NCBI RefSeq assembly: GCF_011193355.1
Contig: NZ_CP049780.1
Coordinates: 2,580,556-2,644,555 of the forward strand
Length of the DNA stretch: 64,000 nucleotides
Reading direction: 5' to 3'
DNA from: Streptomyces sp. JB150
GTDB lineage: Bacteria; Actinomycetota; Actinomycetes; Streptomycetales; Streptomycetaceae
A model generated the notes under the pieces. The model did not search any database and had not been told where the DNA came from. It saw only the letters and a list, made by a program, of their open reading frames with translations. The position numbers were made by a program, and so were the translations under genes. Below are positions 17,622 through 28,749 of the stretch, piece after piece (positions within the stretch are counted from its first letter, which is position 1; each line of letters opens with the position of its first letter).

Positions 17622-18035
17622 ATGGAGGGCGTGAGAGAGATTCGGCGTGGCACGCTTCAGGAGCAGACCTTCTACGAGCAGGTCGGCGGGGAGGAGACCT
17701 TCCGTCGGCTCGTCCACCGTTTCTACGAGGGAGTCGCCGAGGACCCGATCCTGCGGCCGATGTATCCCGAGGAGGACCTGGGCCCCGCGGAGGAGCGGCT
17801 CGCGCTCTTCCTGATGCAGTACTGGGGCGGTCCGACGACGTACAGCGAGAACCGCGGCCACCCGCGGCTGCGGATGCGCCACGCCCCGTTCACGGTCGAC
17901 CGCGCGGCGCACGACGCGTGGCTGAAGCACATGCGGGTCGCCGTGGAGGAGCTCGGCCTGTCCGAGGAGCACGAGCACACGCTGTGGAACTACCTGACGT
18001 ACGCGGCGGCGTCGATGGTGAACACCCCGGGCTGA
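17622..18035 (+). CDS. glbO: Group II truncated hemoglobin (GlbO type)
   Basis: A 137-residue globin with the group II signature: FYEQVGGEETFRRLVHRFYEGV, PMYPEEDLGPAEERL, LFLMQYWGGP, and HPRLRMRHAPF containing the proximal histidine region, ending NYLTYAAASMVNTP. These 2-on-2 globins bind oxygen or NO and help in oxidative or nitrosative stress. The start is uncertain: ATG 17622 and GTG 17631 are both in frame without an ideal ribosome-binding site, and homologs begin near VREIRRGTLQ. Single-gene unit. Confidence 0.9.
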   Translation: MEGVREIRRGTLQEQTFYEQVGGEETFRRLVHRFYEGVAEDPILRPMYPEEDLGPAEERLALFLMQYWGGPTTYSENRGHPRLRMRHAPFTVDRAAHDAWLKHMRVAVEELGLSEEHEHTLWNYLTYAAASMVNTPG

Positions 18036-18083
18036 GCCCGCGCCGAAGAGGGGGCGGCAGGGACCCTGTGTCCCCGGCCGCCC

Positions 18084-18779
18084 TCAGCTCGTCGAGCGGA
18101 CGCTGACGCCCAGCAGTCCCAGCCCCTCCGGCCGGGACCGGCGTACGGCGATCGACCCGTAGGGCGTGCGCAGCCGCAGCCAGGGCCCGGAGGACAGCAG
18201 CGCCGGCGCCTCGGCGCCGGGCACGGGCCGCAGGAAGCCCAGCGACTGGGCGGCGTGCACCGCCCGCACCGGCAGGCCGGTGGCCGCGACGGTCCGGGAC
18301 CAGATCTCCCGGCCGATCCGGTCCAGCTCGGCCCGCGTTCGCGCCTCGGGCGCCAGTTCCGCGGTGCGGGAGCGGAACTCGGCGACCCCGGCGGCGACCA
18401 TCGCGCGCAGCGCGTCCGTCGCCGGCAGTCCGGGCTCCGGCTGCCAGCCGCCGCGCGGCGGCAGCACCCCGGCCCACGGCGGCCCGGTCACCGCGGCGGG
18501 CACGGCGGCCGTGGCCGCCTTCTCGTCCACGGACTCCAGCAGTTCGCCCGCGGAGACGGTGACGTCCAGGGTGACGTCCAGCCCGTGCTCGTACGGCTTG
18601 GCGAGCCGTACGGCGCGGATCGCCAGCACCTCGAAGGACGGCGGCCGTCCGAAGACGGCGAGCGCGGTGCCCGCCGCCTGGAGGCGCACCGCGGCCCCAC
18701 GGTCGTAGTGGAGCAGCCGGGAGAGGAAGGCGGCGAGGTCCGCCGCCTCCCTCTCGTCGGCGAGGTGCAGCTCCGTCAT
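18084..18779 (-). CDS. Conserved actinobacterial hypothetical protein
   Basis: A 231-residue soluble protein with no domain I can name. It is composed of alternating hydrophobic strands (PSFEVLAIRAVRLA, LDVTLDVTVSAGELL) and helices, and ends in a beta-rich segment WLRLRTPYGSIAVRR. No signal peptide. Its ATG overlaps the thioesterase stop as ATGA (18776-18779), so it is translated together with that gene and follows EttA in the same direction. Similar proteins sit beside this thioesterase in streptomycetes (from memory). Function unknown. Confidence 0.7.
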   Translation of the reverse strand: MTELHLADEREAADLAAFLSRLLHYDRGAAVRLQAAGTALAVFGRPPSFEVLAIRAVRLAKPYEHGLDVTLDVTVSAGELLESVDEKAATAAVPAAVTGPPWAGVLPPRGGWQPEPGLPATDALRAMVAAGVAEFRSRTAELAPEARTRAELDRIGREIWSRTVAATGLPVRAVHAAQSLGFLRPVPGAEAPALLSSGPWLRLRTPYGSIAVRRSRPEGLGLLGVSVRSTS

Positions 18780-19192
18780 GCCGCGCCGGCTCCCCGCTCG
18801 GCGGCGTCGTCCATGTACTCCTTGAGGAACGCGCGTTCCTCGTCGGTGATCCGGCGCGGCCGCTGCCGTTCGAAGTCGAACGGCACGATGACGGTCGACG
18901 CCCGGACGTAGACCTGGTCGCCGTCCTTCACCTCGTAGGCGATGGTGAAGGAGGCGGCCCGGATCTCGGTGACCCACAGCTCGATGGTCACCGGCTCGTG
19001 CCGGTGGACGAGCTGCCGCTTGTAGTCGATCTCGTGGCGCGCCACCACGGACCCCTGCTGGAAGTCCTTCTCCGGGCGGAAGAGGAAGTCGATACGGGCT
19101 TCCTCCAGGTAGCGCAGGAACACCACGTTGTTGACGTGGCCGTACGCGTCCATGTCCGCCCAGCGCAGCGGGCAGCGGTAGATGTGCCGCAA
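18776..19192 (-). CDS. Acyl-CoA thioesterase, 4-hydroxybenzoyl-CoA thioesterase-like hotdog fold
   Basis: A 138-residue single hotdog domain. The N-terminal CPLRWADMDAYGHVNNVVFLRYLEEAR holds the catalytic Asp and the long central helix, followed by VARHEIDYKRQLVHRHEPVTIELWV, the usual second half. It should hydrolyse acyl- or aryl-CoA esters in the cytoplasm. The start is TTG 19192, only 6 bases beyond the EttA stop, so it probably forms an operon with ettA and the downstream conserved gene. Substrate cannot be told. Confidence 0.88.
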   Translation of the reverse strand: MRHIYRCPLRWADMDAYGHVNNVVFLRYLEEARIDFLFRPEKDFQQGSVVARHEIDYKRQLVHRHEPVTIELWVTEIRAASFTIAYEVKDGDQVYVRASTVIVPFDFERQRPRRITDEERAFLKEYMDDAAERGAGAA

Positions 19193-19198
19193 GACCGA

Positions 19199-20863
<1,665 letters not shown>

Positions 20864-21149
20864 GAGAAACCGTCCGGCAGCTTGAATCTGGCAGTGGGCA
20901 GATACAGCCCATCTTGCCTGACGGCTACCCCCTGGGGGAAACCCGTATGGAGGGGGGCGTCTGACCTGCAAATTCGCCGATGCGGCTCGGGCTCCACGGT
21001 CACTGCGGGGCGTCCTCGATCAGTCTCTGGCGCCCTCGCTGATCAGGAGCTGGCGCCTTCGCTCAACCGCGGGACGGGCCCGGCTGAGCGGGCGAAACGC
21101 GTCGCCTTCGTTGTCCGTGCCTGCCGCTATGGTGCGCCCGCCATCACGG

Positions 21150-21982
21150 GTGACGTTTCGGGGAGGGGCTTCGGGAGCCAAGACGGGACTGCTGGTGTAC
21201 GCCGACGGCGACGTGCCGGCCATGCTGCGCCGAGCGGGGGCGGCGGACTTCGACCGGACGGCAGCCATGATCAGGCGGCTCTGTCCGGGCTCCGAGATCG
21301 AGGCGTGCGACGGCTCGAGCCTCGGGGACGGGGTGTACCCGCCGAAGGGCACGGTTTACGCGGCCAGCTGGCCGGGCGTGGAGCTCGTCGGCGATCAGGA
21401 CGTGATGATCGATGCCCCCTCCAGCCTTCCGGGACACCTCGTGGCGGCAAGCGCCGGCCGGCGCCTCCTCCTGCACGCCATGCACAGCGTCGTCGACTGG
21501 CTGGCGTTCGCCGTGTGGGAGGACGGTCGTCTCGTCCGGTCCCTGAGCCTGTCTCCGGACAGCGGCATCATCGAGAACATCGGCGAACCGCTCCCCTTCG
21601 AGCTGCCCTACTGGGCCGGAGACGGCCCGGCCGACGTCATTCCCTGGCCGGACGAGGACGAAGAGCCGTACCCGCTGCCGTTCCACCCCCTGGACTTGGG
21701 CGAAGGCGCACTGCGAGCGCTCTGCGGCTTCGTCCAGGAGGGCCGTCCCGAGCCGGAGGACGTCGACGCGAACAGCATCCGACTGCACGGCTTCCATGTG
21801 CGGGGCCCGCGGCGGACCGACCCCGCAGAGCACGAAGCGCAGGTGCGAAGGGCCGTGGAAGCCATGAGCCCGCCACGGGTGTACACGTTCGCTCCCGACG
21901 GCTCGCTGATCGAGCGCGACGGTCTTCAGCACCTGGACACGCTTCGTGGGCTGACCGGCCGGAGACGAGCTGGAGACACTGA
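21150..21982 (+). CDS. DUF6928-like protein with no normal stop codon (probable frameshift)
   Basis: Reads as a DUF6928-type protein: AKTGLLVYADGDVPAMLRR, GDGVYPPKGTVYAASWPGVELV, LHAMHSVVDWLAFAVWEDG, SLSPDSGIIENIGEP, PYPLPFHPLDLGEGALRAL. Family similarity fades after PDGSLIERDGL near 21925, yet the same frame stays open to 23702, running antisense through the whole next gene. The end given here (21982) is the first stop met in the +2 frame and is only a working boundary. The 5' end is odd too: where homologs start with MGAKT this gene reads SGAKT, so GTG 21150 (or ATG 21129) is used. Likely a degraded or frameshifted gene; role unknown. Confidence 0.55.
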
Positions 21983-22196
21983 CACTCCGGCCGCGCGGTC
22001 ACCTCATGCCGGCCATCCCGGCCGTCGAGGGGTTGGCCTGCCGGTTTCCCGAGGACGCCGGACCGCGTGCCCGCGCGCACGCTGTGAGACGATGTCACCT
22101 CGGGCGGGCACGGCCTCGTACCGCCATGACCGGCCGTGCCAACGCGTGCCGGTCCCGTCCGACCAGTGGCGGACGAGGCCCCTCGGGCCTCTCCCG

Positions 22197-23612
22197 TCAG
22201 TCCTGAGCCTTGCGCTTGCGGACCAGCACCAGTGCCGCCCCACCGATCACCACCAGGCCGATGGCCACGCCGCCGATCAGCGGGGTGGTGCCGGAGCTGC
22301 CGGTCGCGGCGAGGTTGACGTCTTCCGTGGGGGCGCCGGCCGTGGCGGGGGTGGGTTCGGTGAGGGTCTGGGTGGAGACGCTGGTGTCCTCGGACTCTGC
22401 GGCCTGGGTGCGGCAGTCGAGGACACCGGTGAAGCGGTGTTCGAGGCCGGCGGGGCCGGTGATCGTGAAGTCGTAGGCCTGGTCCTCCTGGAGGGGCACC
22501 GTCACCGTGCGGGTCTCGCCCGCGGCGATGGTGTGTTCCATGCCCATCAGCTCGAAGGTGAACGGCGCGTCGCCCGTGTTCACGGCCGTGATGTCGACGC
22601 CGCCCTCGGCGCAGTTCTCCGCCGCGGAGAGGGCCGGTACGGCACCGGCCTCCGCCCAGGTCGCGGTGGCCGTCGCGGACACGGTCGACTCGCTGGAACC
22701 GGCGAGGATCTGCGTCTGGCTGCGGCTTTCGGAGGCGAAGGCGCGGCCCACCGGCACGGTGGTGGAGGCCTGTACGGTCAGCTCGGTCGAGCCGTCCGCC
22801 GCGTCCGCGGGCACGTCGAAGAAGAGCTGGGTGCCGTCCTGCGCCGCGGTCACCGGCTTGCCGTCCTTCCCGACGACCCGTACGCCGCTGGTGGCGGCGT
22901 CGGCCGGCGGGGTCACCCGGACGCTGTCCGCGTTGGTGTTCACCGTGACCGGGCCGAGGAGCGCGCCGGGGCGGCCGGAGAGCGCGGGCGGGTCGAGGGT
23001 GAGGGAGGCCTCGGGCTCCGTGGTGTCGCGGGCGCTGTCCTGAAGGTAGTCCGCGAGCTTCTCGGCCTGCGGGTCGACGGCCTCGACGTCCACGCCGTCC
23101 GAGTAGCGCCAGATCGCGACCTGGGTGCCCGCCGCGGCGTCCTGCTCGCTGAGGCCGCCGCTCACACCGGCCTTGCGCGCGAGCGCCGCCAGGTCGTTGA
23201 CCTGCGGGTAGGAGTTCTGCAGGATCCAGCGGATACGGCCCGCGTCCTCGTTCGCGCCGAGCGACGTGCCGCTCCACGGCGTCTCGTGGTACTTGGCGTC
23301 CTTCTGCGTGGGGTTGTGGATGTCGACGCAGTAGGTCTGCAGGGTGCCGCCGCCCTCGACGGACATCTCGAACAGCCCCGCCGACAGCTCCTGGTCGCCC
23401 GCGTCGCTGTGCACCACGGCGGGGCCGTACGTCTTCAGGCCGCCGATGGTGGCGGTCGCGCCACCCTGGGCCCGGCCCGCCGTCTCGTCGGCCGCGGCCC
23501 GTCCGGCGGTGGCCGTCAGGGTCGCCACGGTCAGTCCGGACACCAGCGTCGCGGCGGCGATACCGGCCGCCCCTCGCCCGCACACGGACCGTGCGGAGAA
23601 CGAAGCAAACAC
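22197..23612 (-). CDS. Thioester-domain (TED) surface protein with LAxTG sortase signal
   Basis: A 471-residue exported protein: signal peptide about 1-42, then a thioester domain with TYCVDIHNPTQ (Cys95) and GTQVAIWRYSDG (Gln163), the residue pair that forms an internal Cys-Gln thioester in Gram-positive adhesins and lets them bind host or substrate amines covalently. Two beta-sandwich repeats follow (about 200-400), then NLAATGSS, a class E-like LAxTG sortase motif, a hydrophobic helix and the RKRKAQD tail. GTG 23612 has GAAGGGGA 6 bases upstream. The open frame to 23807 is not needed. Role: covalent attachment of the hypha to a surface (inferred). Confidence 0.85.
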   Translation of the reverse strand: MFASFSARSVCGRGAAGIAAATLVSGLTVATLTATAGRAAADETAGRAQGGATATIGGLKTYGPAVVHSDAGDQELSAGLFEMSVEGGGTLQTYCVDIHNPTQKDAKYHETPWSGTSLGANEDAGRIRWILQNSYPQVNDLAALARKAGVSGGLSEQDAAAGTQVAIWRYSDGVDVEAVDPQAEKLADYLQDSARDTTEPEASLTLDPPALSGRPGALLGPVTVNTNADSVRVTPPADAATSGVRVVGKDGKPVTAAQDGTQLFFDVPADAADGSTELTVQASTTVPVGRAFASESRSQTQILAGSSESTVSATATATWAEAGAVPALSAAENCAEGGVDITAVNTGDAPFTFELMGMEHTIAAGETRTVTVPLQEDQAYDFTITGPAGLEHRFTGVLDCRTQAAESEDTSVSTQTLTEPTPATAGAPTEDVNLAATGSSGTTPLIGGVAIGLVVIGGAALVLVRKRKAQD

Positions 23613-23845
23613 AGAATTCCCCTTCGAGCAGGACCGGTTGACGTGGGGCGCGGTCCCGCCAGCAGAGTGGTCAAGCCCCAGGAGCCATGTCCGGCATCCT
23701 AGGTAGGCGCGCGTACCGCCTTTCCCGGTGATCCCTTCAGAGCGGTGATCCGACTCGTAATCGTTATCGCGCGGACCGACTTGAGCTGGGCTTACCGACA
23801 AATCCACGGGGTGTTTCAGGCATTCGTCGATAAGCCAGCACTTCG

Positions 23846-23868
23846 GTCAGGTGGGGGCGTCACCTGAC
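23846..23868 (-). terminator. Hairpin just after the ssb stop
   Basis: An 8-base perfect stem (gtcaggtg/cacctgac) with a 7-base loop lying immediately downstream of the minus-strand SSB stop codon. Likely an intrinsic terminator separating ssb from the surface-protein gene. Confidence 0.5.
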
Positions 23869-23869
23869 A

Positions 23870-24397
23870 TTACGTCACCAGCGCTGCTCGCGGCCGCTGT
23901 TGCCCGGCGACCGCGTCGGCGCTGGACGAATCGTCCGCCGGTGTCTCCCAGTCGGGCTCCGGGCGCGGTGACGAGGAGGTCGGCTCCCCCGCCGTATCGG
24001 CCGGCCCCGCCGGTCCCGTCGCGCCCGCTGCTCCCTCCGCACGCCCCGTGCGGCGGAACGCCGCCGTGCCCCGTGCCAGATCGTGGCCGATCGCCACGGC
24101 GTCGATGTCCGCCCAGGTGCGGCTCTGTCCCTCCCGCATGTCGGTGCGCACCTTGAGGCGGCCCTGCACCACCACCGGCTCCCCCAGGTTCAGCGAGGAC
24201 ATCACATTCGTGGCGAGCTGGCGGTTGGCCCACACGGTGAAGAAGTTGGTGTGGCCGTCCGTCCACGCGTTCTTCTCACGGTCCAGATAGCGCGCGGTCA
24301 CCGCCAGCCGGAACCGCGCCGACGCTCCCGTCGGCGTCTCCCGGTAGACCGGCTGGGTCGCCACGTTCCCGACCGCGCAGATGATCGTCTCGTTCAT
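23870..24397 (-). CDS. ssb: Single-stranded DNA-binding protein, SsbB type
   Basis: A 175-residue protein with one OB fold (residues 1-110): NETIICAVGNVATQPVYRE, SARFRLAVTARYL, FFTVWANRQLATNVMSSL, EPVVVQGRLKVR. The tail is Ala/Gly/Pro-rich and ends PRAALVT, lacking the acidic DDxPF tip that recruits replication partners. This fits SsbB, the second Streptomyces SSB reported to act in chromosome segregation during sporulation, rather than the replicative SsbA. GAGGGAGGGG precedes ATG 24397. It is monocistronic, bounded by hairpins on both sides. Confidence 0.93.
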   Translation of the reverse strand: MNETIICAVGNVATQPVYRETPTGASARFRLAVTARYLDREKNAWTDGHTNFFTVWANRQLATNVMSSLNLGEPVVVQGRLKVRTDMREGQSRTWADIDAVAIGHDLARGTAAFRRTGRAEGAAGATGPAGPADTAGEPTSSSPRPEPDWETPADDSSSADAVAGQQRPRAALVT

Positions 24398-24542
24398 CGT
24401 CAGCCCCTCCCTCGTACGGGCCCTCCCGTACGCGGCGTCGTCTGGTCCGGCGACCGCGTCCGTCGCGGTCGCCGCGCCCCCAGACTGCCCGCCTTCCGCC
24501 GGGCCCGCCGCGGCCTGTGGACCCGCCCCCGGGATGTGGAAA

Positions 24543-24570
24543 ACCCCGCCACCCACACGGGTGACGGGGT
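24543..24570 (-). terminator. Terminator hairpin downstream of the GTPase pair
   Basis: Stem of 11 paired bases out of 12 (accccgccaccc with gggtgacggggt) and a 4-base loop, about 34 bases past the minus-strand GTPase stop at 24604. It isolates the GTPase pair from ssb. Confidence 0.6.
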
Positions 24571-24603
24571 ATGCCCCGCCCCTCCCCCCTACATGCACCA
24601 CCT

Positions 24604-26817
24604 CTACGGCGCCCCCGCCCCGATGACCCTCCCGTACTGCTCCCGCACCTCCCGGTACCGCAGCAGCTCCGCCGCCACCGGATCCAGCACCCGGGCCCGC
24701 CCGCACCCGGCGGCCGCCTCCCGCAACCGCCGTTCCGCCTCCATCCCGTACCGCCGGGCAGGCCCCCGCGCCGCCAGCCGGCAGCTCCACTCCACCAGCG
24801 GCCCGCCGACGATCCCGGCCACCATCAGCAGCACCGGCACCCCGAGGTTCGGCGACATGACCCCGACGATCTGCCCGACCAGCCACAACCCGCCGATGAC
24901 CTGGAGGATCGTCATCGACGCCTGCGCGAGCACCGCCACCGGCCACCAGCCGGGCCGCGGCGGACGCCCCGCGGGCAGTGCGGTCCGCGCCGCCAGCTCG
25001 TCCAGCGCCTCGGGCAGTCCCTGCGCGCCCCGTACGGCCGCCTCCCGCACCGCCTGCGCCCAGGGCGCGGGCAGCCCGGCCGCCGCGCGGTCGGCCACCG
25101 TCCGCACCGCCTGCTCGACCCGCTGCCGCGCGGTGGCCTCCTCGTCGGCCTGCGCCCGGACCGGCATACGACCCGTGGACGGTTCCCGCCGGCCGTGGCA
25201 CCACCGCCACAGCCGCAGCCACGGCGTGCCGCACGCGCGGTTGGCGTTGCGCAGCCAGGCCCGCTCGGCGGCCTCCCCGGCGGCGGTGGCGCCCACCGCG
25301 TCAGCGAGCCGCGCGGAGAACTCGTCCCGCGCCGCCTCGCTGAGCCCGGCGCGCCGGCCGGTGGCGTAGACGGGCCGCAGCCGCCACGCGGCGGCGTCCA
25401 GGTCGGCGGCGATACGCCGCGCGGGGGCGGCGCGCTCGGCGACGAACTGGCCGAGCGCCTCGCGCAGTTCACCGACGCCGTCCCCGGTCAGCGCGGACAG
25501 CGCCAGCACGGTCGCGCCGGGCTCGCCGTACTCCCCGAGGGCGATGCCGTCCTCGTCGAGCAGCCGCCGCAGGTCGTCGAGGACCTGCTCGGCGGCCTCA
25601 CCGGGCAGCCGGTCGATCTGGTTCAGGACGACGAACATGATCTCGGCGTGCCCGGCCATGGGCCGCAGATAGCGCTCGTGCAGCACGGCGTCGGCGTACT
25701 TCTCCGGGTCCACGACCCAGATCACCGCGTCGACCAGGGCGAGCACCCGGTCCGCCTGCTCGCGGTGGCGCACGGCCGCCGAGTCAAGGTCGGGCAGGTC
25801 CACCAGGACCAGCCCGCGCAGCTGCCCGTCGACGTCCGCGTGCTGCGCGGGGCGGCGGCGCAGCCGGGGCGGGATGCCCAGCCGGTCGATGAGGGGCGCC
25901 GCCCCGTCGCTCCAGCTGCACGCGATGGGCGACGACGTGGTGGGGCGCCGTACGCCGGTCTCCGAGATGGTCACTCCGGCCAGCGTGTTGAACAGCTGTG
26001 ACTTGCCGCTGCCGGTCGCGCCCGCGAGGGCGACGACGGTGTGCTGCCCGGACAGCCGGCGCCGCGCGGCCGCCTCGTCGAGCACGCGGCCCGCCTCGGC
26101 GAGCGTCCGGCTGTCGAGCCGGGTGCGGGAGAGCCCCACGAGTTCCCGCAGCGCGTCCAGCCGCGACCGCAGTCGCCCGTCGAACACCGGCGTGGGCGGC
26201 TCGCCGTGCGCCCCGCCCAGCCCGCCGATGCGGGTCTCGGACACGGTGACCGGCTCGGCCGTGACGGCCCCTTCGGTGACCCGCCGCGCGATCAGCCCGT
26301 CGTCCCAGGCGATGCCGGACTCCGGACGGCCGGTACGAGCCCCAGGGGCACCGCCGCCCTTCCCACGCGTGCCGCCCTTCCCCGCGCGGCCGTTCCCCTC
26401 TCGGTCCTCCCCTCCGCCGTCCTTGCCTCCGCCGTCCTTTTCTCCGACGCCTTTCTCCCCGCCACGCGTGTCCCCCGCCATGCCGCCCGTCCCGCTCCCC
26501 TTCGCACCGCGCCCTTCGACATCGCCCTCCACGCGGGATCCGCCCTTCCCATCGCCCTCCACACAGGAGGTGCCTTTCCCGTCGTCCTCCGCGCGAGCGG
26601 CGCCCGTCTCCTCACTCTCCGCGCGCACACCTGCCTCCCCTGGCTCCCGGCCCTCGCCGGCGGCCTGCTCCTCCGTAGCGCGTCGCTCGGTGTGACGGGA
26701 GTTACCAGCGTGAGCGGAGTGACTGGCGTGACCTGAGTGGCCCACGCACCCCTCACGGTCCGAGCGACCCCCCTGATCAGCGTGCTCGGTGTGGTCCTGG
26801 TCCGTGACGGCGGTCAC
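24604..26817 (-). CDS. Large membrane-associated GTPase with acidic low-complexity N-terminus
   Basis: A 737-residue YfjP/dynamin-like GTPase. Residues 1-165 are low complexity, rich in Gly, Glu, Lys and Asp, with repeated EGDGKG-type units. The G domain has the P-loop GATGSGKS (266-273), switch region RPTTSSP, DLPDLDS as G3, NQID as G4 and a SALTGDG G5. Two hydrophobic segments near residues 605-650 (PGWWPVAVLAQASMTILQVI, MSPNLGVPVLLMVAGIVGG) suggest a membrane hairpin. GTG 26817 follows AAGGAGAGG and lies 3 bases from the stop of the partner GTPase, so the two are coupled. Paired GTPases of this kind may remodel membranes as hetero-oligomers; the biological role is unknown. Confidence 0.82.
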   Translation of the reverse strand: MTAVTDQDHTEHADQGGRSDREGCVGHSGHASHSAHAGNSRHTERRATEEQAAGEGREPGEAGVRAESEETGAARAEDDGKGTSCVEGDGKGGSRVEGDVEGRGAKGSGTGGMAGDTRGGEKGVGEKDGGGKDGGGEDREGNGRAGKGGTRGKGGGAPGARTGRPESGIAWDDGLIARRVTEGAVTAEPVTVSETRIGGLGGAHGEPPTPVFDGRLRSRLDALRELVGLSRTRLDSRTLAEAGRVLDEAAARRRLSGQHTVVALAGATGSGKSQLFNTLAGVTISETGVRRPTTSSPIACSWSDGAAPLIDRLGIPPRLRRRPAQHADVDGQLRGLVLVDLPDLDSAAVRHREQADRVLALVDAVIWVVDPEKYADAVLHERYLRPMAGHAEIMFVVLNQIDRLPGEAAEQVLDDLRRLLDEDGIALGEYGEPGATVLALSALTGDGVGELREALGQFVAERAAPARRIAADLDAAAWRLRPVYATGRRAGLSEAARDEFSARLADAVGATAAGEAAERAWLRNANRACGTPWLRLWRWCHGRREPSTGRMPVRAQADEEATARQRVEQAVRTVADRAAAGLPAPWAQAVREAAVRGAQGLPEALDELAARTALPAGRPPRPGWWPVAVLAQASMTILQVIGGLWLVGQIVGVMSPNLGVPVLLMVAGIVGGPLVEWSCRLAARGPARRYGMEAERRLREAAAGCGRARVLDPVAAELLRYREVREQYGRVIGAGAP

Positions 26818-26820
26818 CGG

Positions 26821-28428
26821 TCACCTCTCCTTCTGCAGTACGGACAGCGCGGCGATGAGTTCGGCCTGCGGCTCGGGGTGGACGTCGAGGGCGTCGAGCG
26901 GGGCGAGACGGCGTTCGCGCTCGGCGTGGATCACGCGGTCCAGGTACTCGGCGAGCAGCCGCCCGCCCCGGTCCCGCAGTCGCAGCGCCCCGTGCGCACC
27001 GATCCGCTCGGCCAGGCCCTCGCCCGCCGACCGGGCCCGGCGGCCGCCGAGCAGCGCGGTGGCGACGAGGGCGGCGACCACCTCGGGGTCGGGCGCGGGG
27101 GTGCGGTCGAGCTCGCGCACCTCCTCCTCGGCGTACTCCTCCAGCTCGCGCCGCCACCGCCGTACGGCCATCCCGATCCGGTGTTCGGCGCAGTCCGGCC
27201 CGGTGTCGGGGTCGGCGAGTTCGGGGGCGCCCGCGGCGGGTTCGCGCCGCCAGGCGTCGTGGACACGCTCGTCGGCGGCGGTGACGGCGCACAGCAGCAG
27301 GTCGCCGAGGCTGTCCACGAGCGCGTCCAGCAGTTCCCCGGCGGTGCAGTCGAGCGGGAAGGCACGCCACCGCTTGAGGGCGTTGCCGGCGAGTACGGCC
27401 CCGGACTGGAGGCGGCTGCGCACGCGCGCGTGCTCGCTGTCGTAGGCGGTGTCGACGGCGGAGGTGAGGCGCAGGGCGGCGGAGTACTGGGCGGCGGCGG
27501 CGCTGGCCAGCTCGGGCATCCGGGACTTCAGGGAGTCGAGGACGCCGTACGCGGTGCGGGCCATGGCGTGCTGGCGGGCGGCGGGGTCCTGGGCCTGGTG
27601 GACGAGCCAGGTGCGCAGCGGTGCGACGGCGGTGGCGGGCAGCAGTCCGCCGCCCCAGGCGGACTCGGGCAGCTCGGGCACGGTGAACCGGGGCACGTGG
27701 CCGAGGCCGGCCTTGGTGAGCAGGGCGCCGTACTGCCGGGAGACCTCGGAGACCACCTGGTGGGGCACTCGGTCGAGCACGGTGACCAGCGTCACCTGGT
27801 ACTCCTTGGCGGTGCGCAGCAGATGCCAGGGGACGGCGTCGGCGTAGCGGGCCGCCGTGGTGACCATGACCCAGACGTCCGCGGCGCAGAGCAGCTCGGC
27901 GGCGAGGACGCGGTTGTCGGCGACGAGGGAGTCGATGTCGGGCGCGTCGAGCAGGGCGAGGCCGGGCGGCAGGGTCTCGGCGGTCTCGATGCGCAGTACG
28001 CGCGCGGGGTTCTCGCCGGGGAGCAGCAGGTCGTCGCTCGCCTCCTGCTGGGGTACCCACACGCGCGTGAGGTCGGGCAGCACCCGCATGCCGCTGAACC
28101 AGTGATGGTCCTCCGGGTGGCAGACCAGCACGGGCGTCCGTGTCGTCGGCCGCAGCACACCCGCCTCGCTGACCCGCCGCCCCACGAGCGAGTTGACGAG
28201 CGTCGACTTCCCGGCCCCGGTGGATCCCCCGACGACGGCGAGCAGCGGTGCTTCCGGCTGTCTCAACCGGGGCACCAGGTAGTCGTCGAGCTGGGCGAGC
28301 AGTTCGTCGCGGTTGGCACGCGCGCGTGGGGCCCCCGCCAGGGGCAGCGGGAAGCGTGCGGCGGCGACGCGGTCGCGCAGCGCGGAGAGTGCGTCGAGCA
28401 GCTGAGGCCGTACGTCCAAGGTCACCAC
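26821..28428 (-). CDS. Dynamin-like/ABC-regulatory GTPase, partner of the next gene
   Basis: A 535-residue soluble GTPase: P-loop [30 protein letters not shown] as switch [11 protein letters not shown] as G3, VTVLDRVPH near G4, then about 300 residues of helices resembling a dynamin stalk. No membrane helix. Homologs I know of in Streptomyces begin [13 protein letters not shown], which places the start at GTG 28428 or 28425; no clear ribosome-binding site is present, so the message may be nearly leaderless. It heads a two-gene operon with the membrane GTPase at 24604-26817. Function not established. Confidence 0.82.
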   Translation of the reverse strand: MVTLDVRPQLLDALSALRDRVAAARFPLPLAGAPRARANRDELLAQLDDYLVPRLRQPEAPLLAVVGGSTGAGKSTLVNSLVGRRVSEAGVLRPTTRTPVLVCHPEDHHWFSGMRVLPDLTRVWVPQQEASDDLLLPGENPARVLRIETAETLPPGLALLDAPDIDSLVADNRVLAAELLCAADVWVMVTTAARYADAVPWHLLRTAKEYQVTLVTVLDRVPHQVVSEVSRQYGALLTKAGLGHVPRFTVPELPESAWGGGLLPATAVAPLRTWLVHQAQDPAARQHAMARTAYGVLDSLKSRMPELASAAAAQYSAALRLTSAVDTAYDSEHARVRSRLQSGAVLAGNALKRWRAFPLDCTAGELLDALVDSLGDLLLCAVTAADERVHDAWRREPAAGAPELADPDTGPDCAEHRIGMAVRRWRRELEEYAEEEVRELDRTPAPDPEVVAALVATALLGGRRARSAGEGLAERIGAHGALRLRDRGGRLLAEYLDRVIHAERERRLAPLDALDVHPEPQAELIAALSVLQKER

Positions 28429-28749
28429 ATGCGAAGAATGCCCAATTTTATGGGATTTCTGAAGCATATGAGCATGTCTGCGCGCCGACAGGACACAAGG
28501 GACGGAAGGGACGACCGGGACAGGACGGCAGCGCAGGCATAACGAGTGCACAACACCCGGTGCGCGAGGCGTCAAAAGCGCTGCACGATTCGTACCTGCC
28601 TGCGATTATCAGGACCGCTTCACCGAACCTCCACATCGAGCCACGGAGGCGAAGCAACAGGGTCAAGGATCCGGGAGCCCTATCCTTGTCCCCGGCAACG
28701 TCACGGATCAGCCCACACCCGGGCACCACGACAGAGGCCACCACACCCG
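28429..28749. other. 321-base intergenic region between GTPase operon and tRNA
   Basis: No gene seen. It holds the divergent promoters of the GTPase operon and the tRNA. A locally AT-richer patch (28438-28475) lies just upstream of the GTPase start. A 7-base inverted repeat (caaggat/atccttg, 28664-28670 and 28682-28688) stands about 60 bases before the tRNA; its meaning is unclear. Confidence 0.5.
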
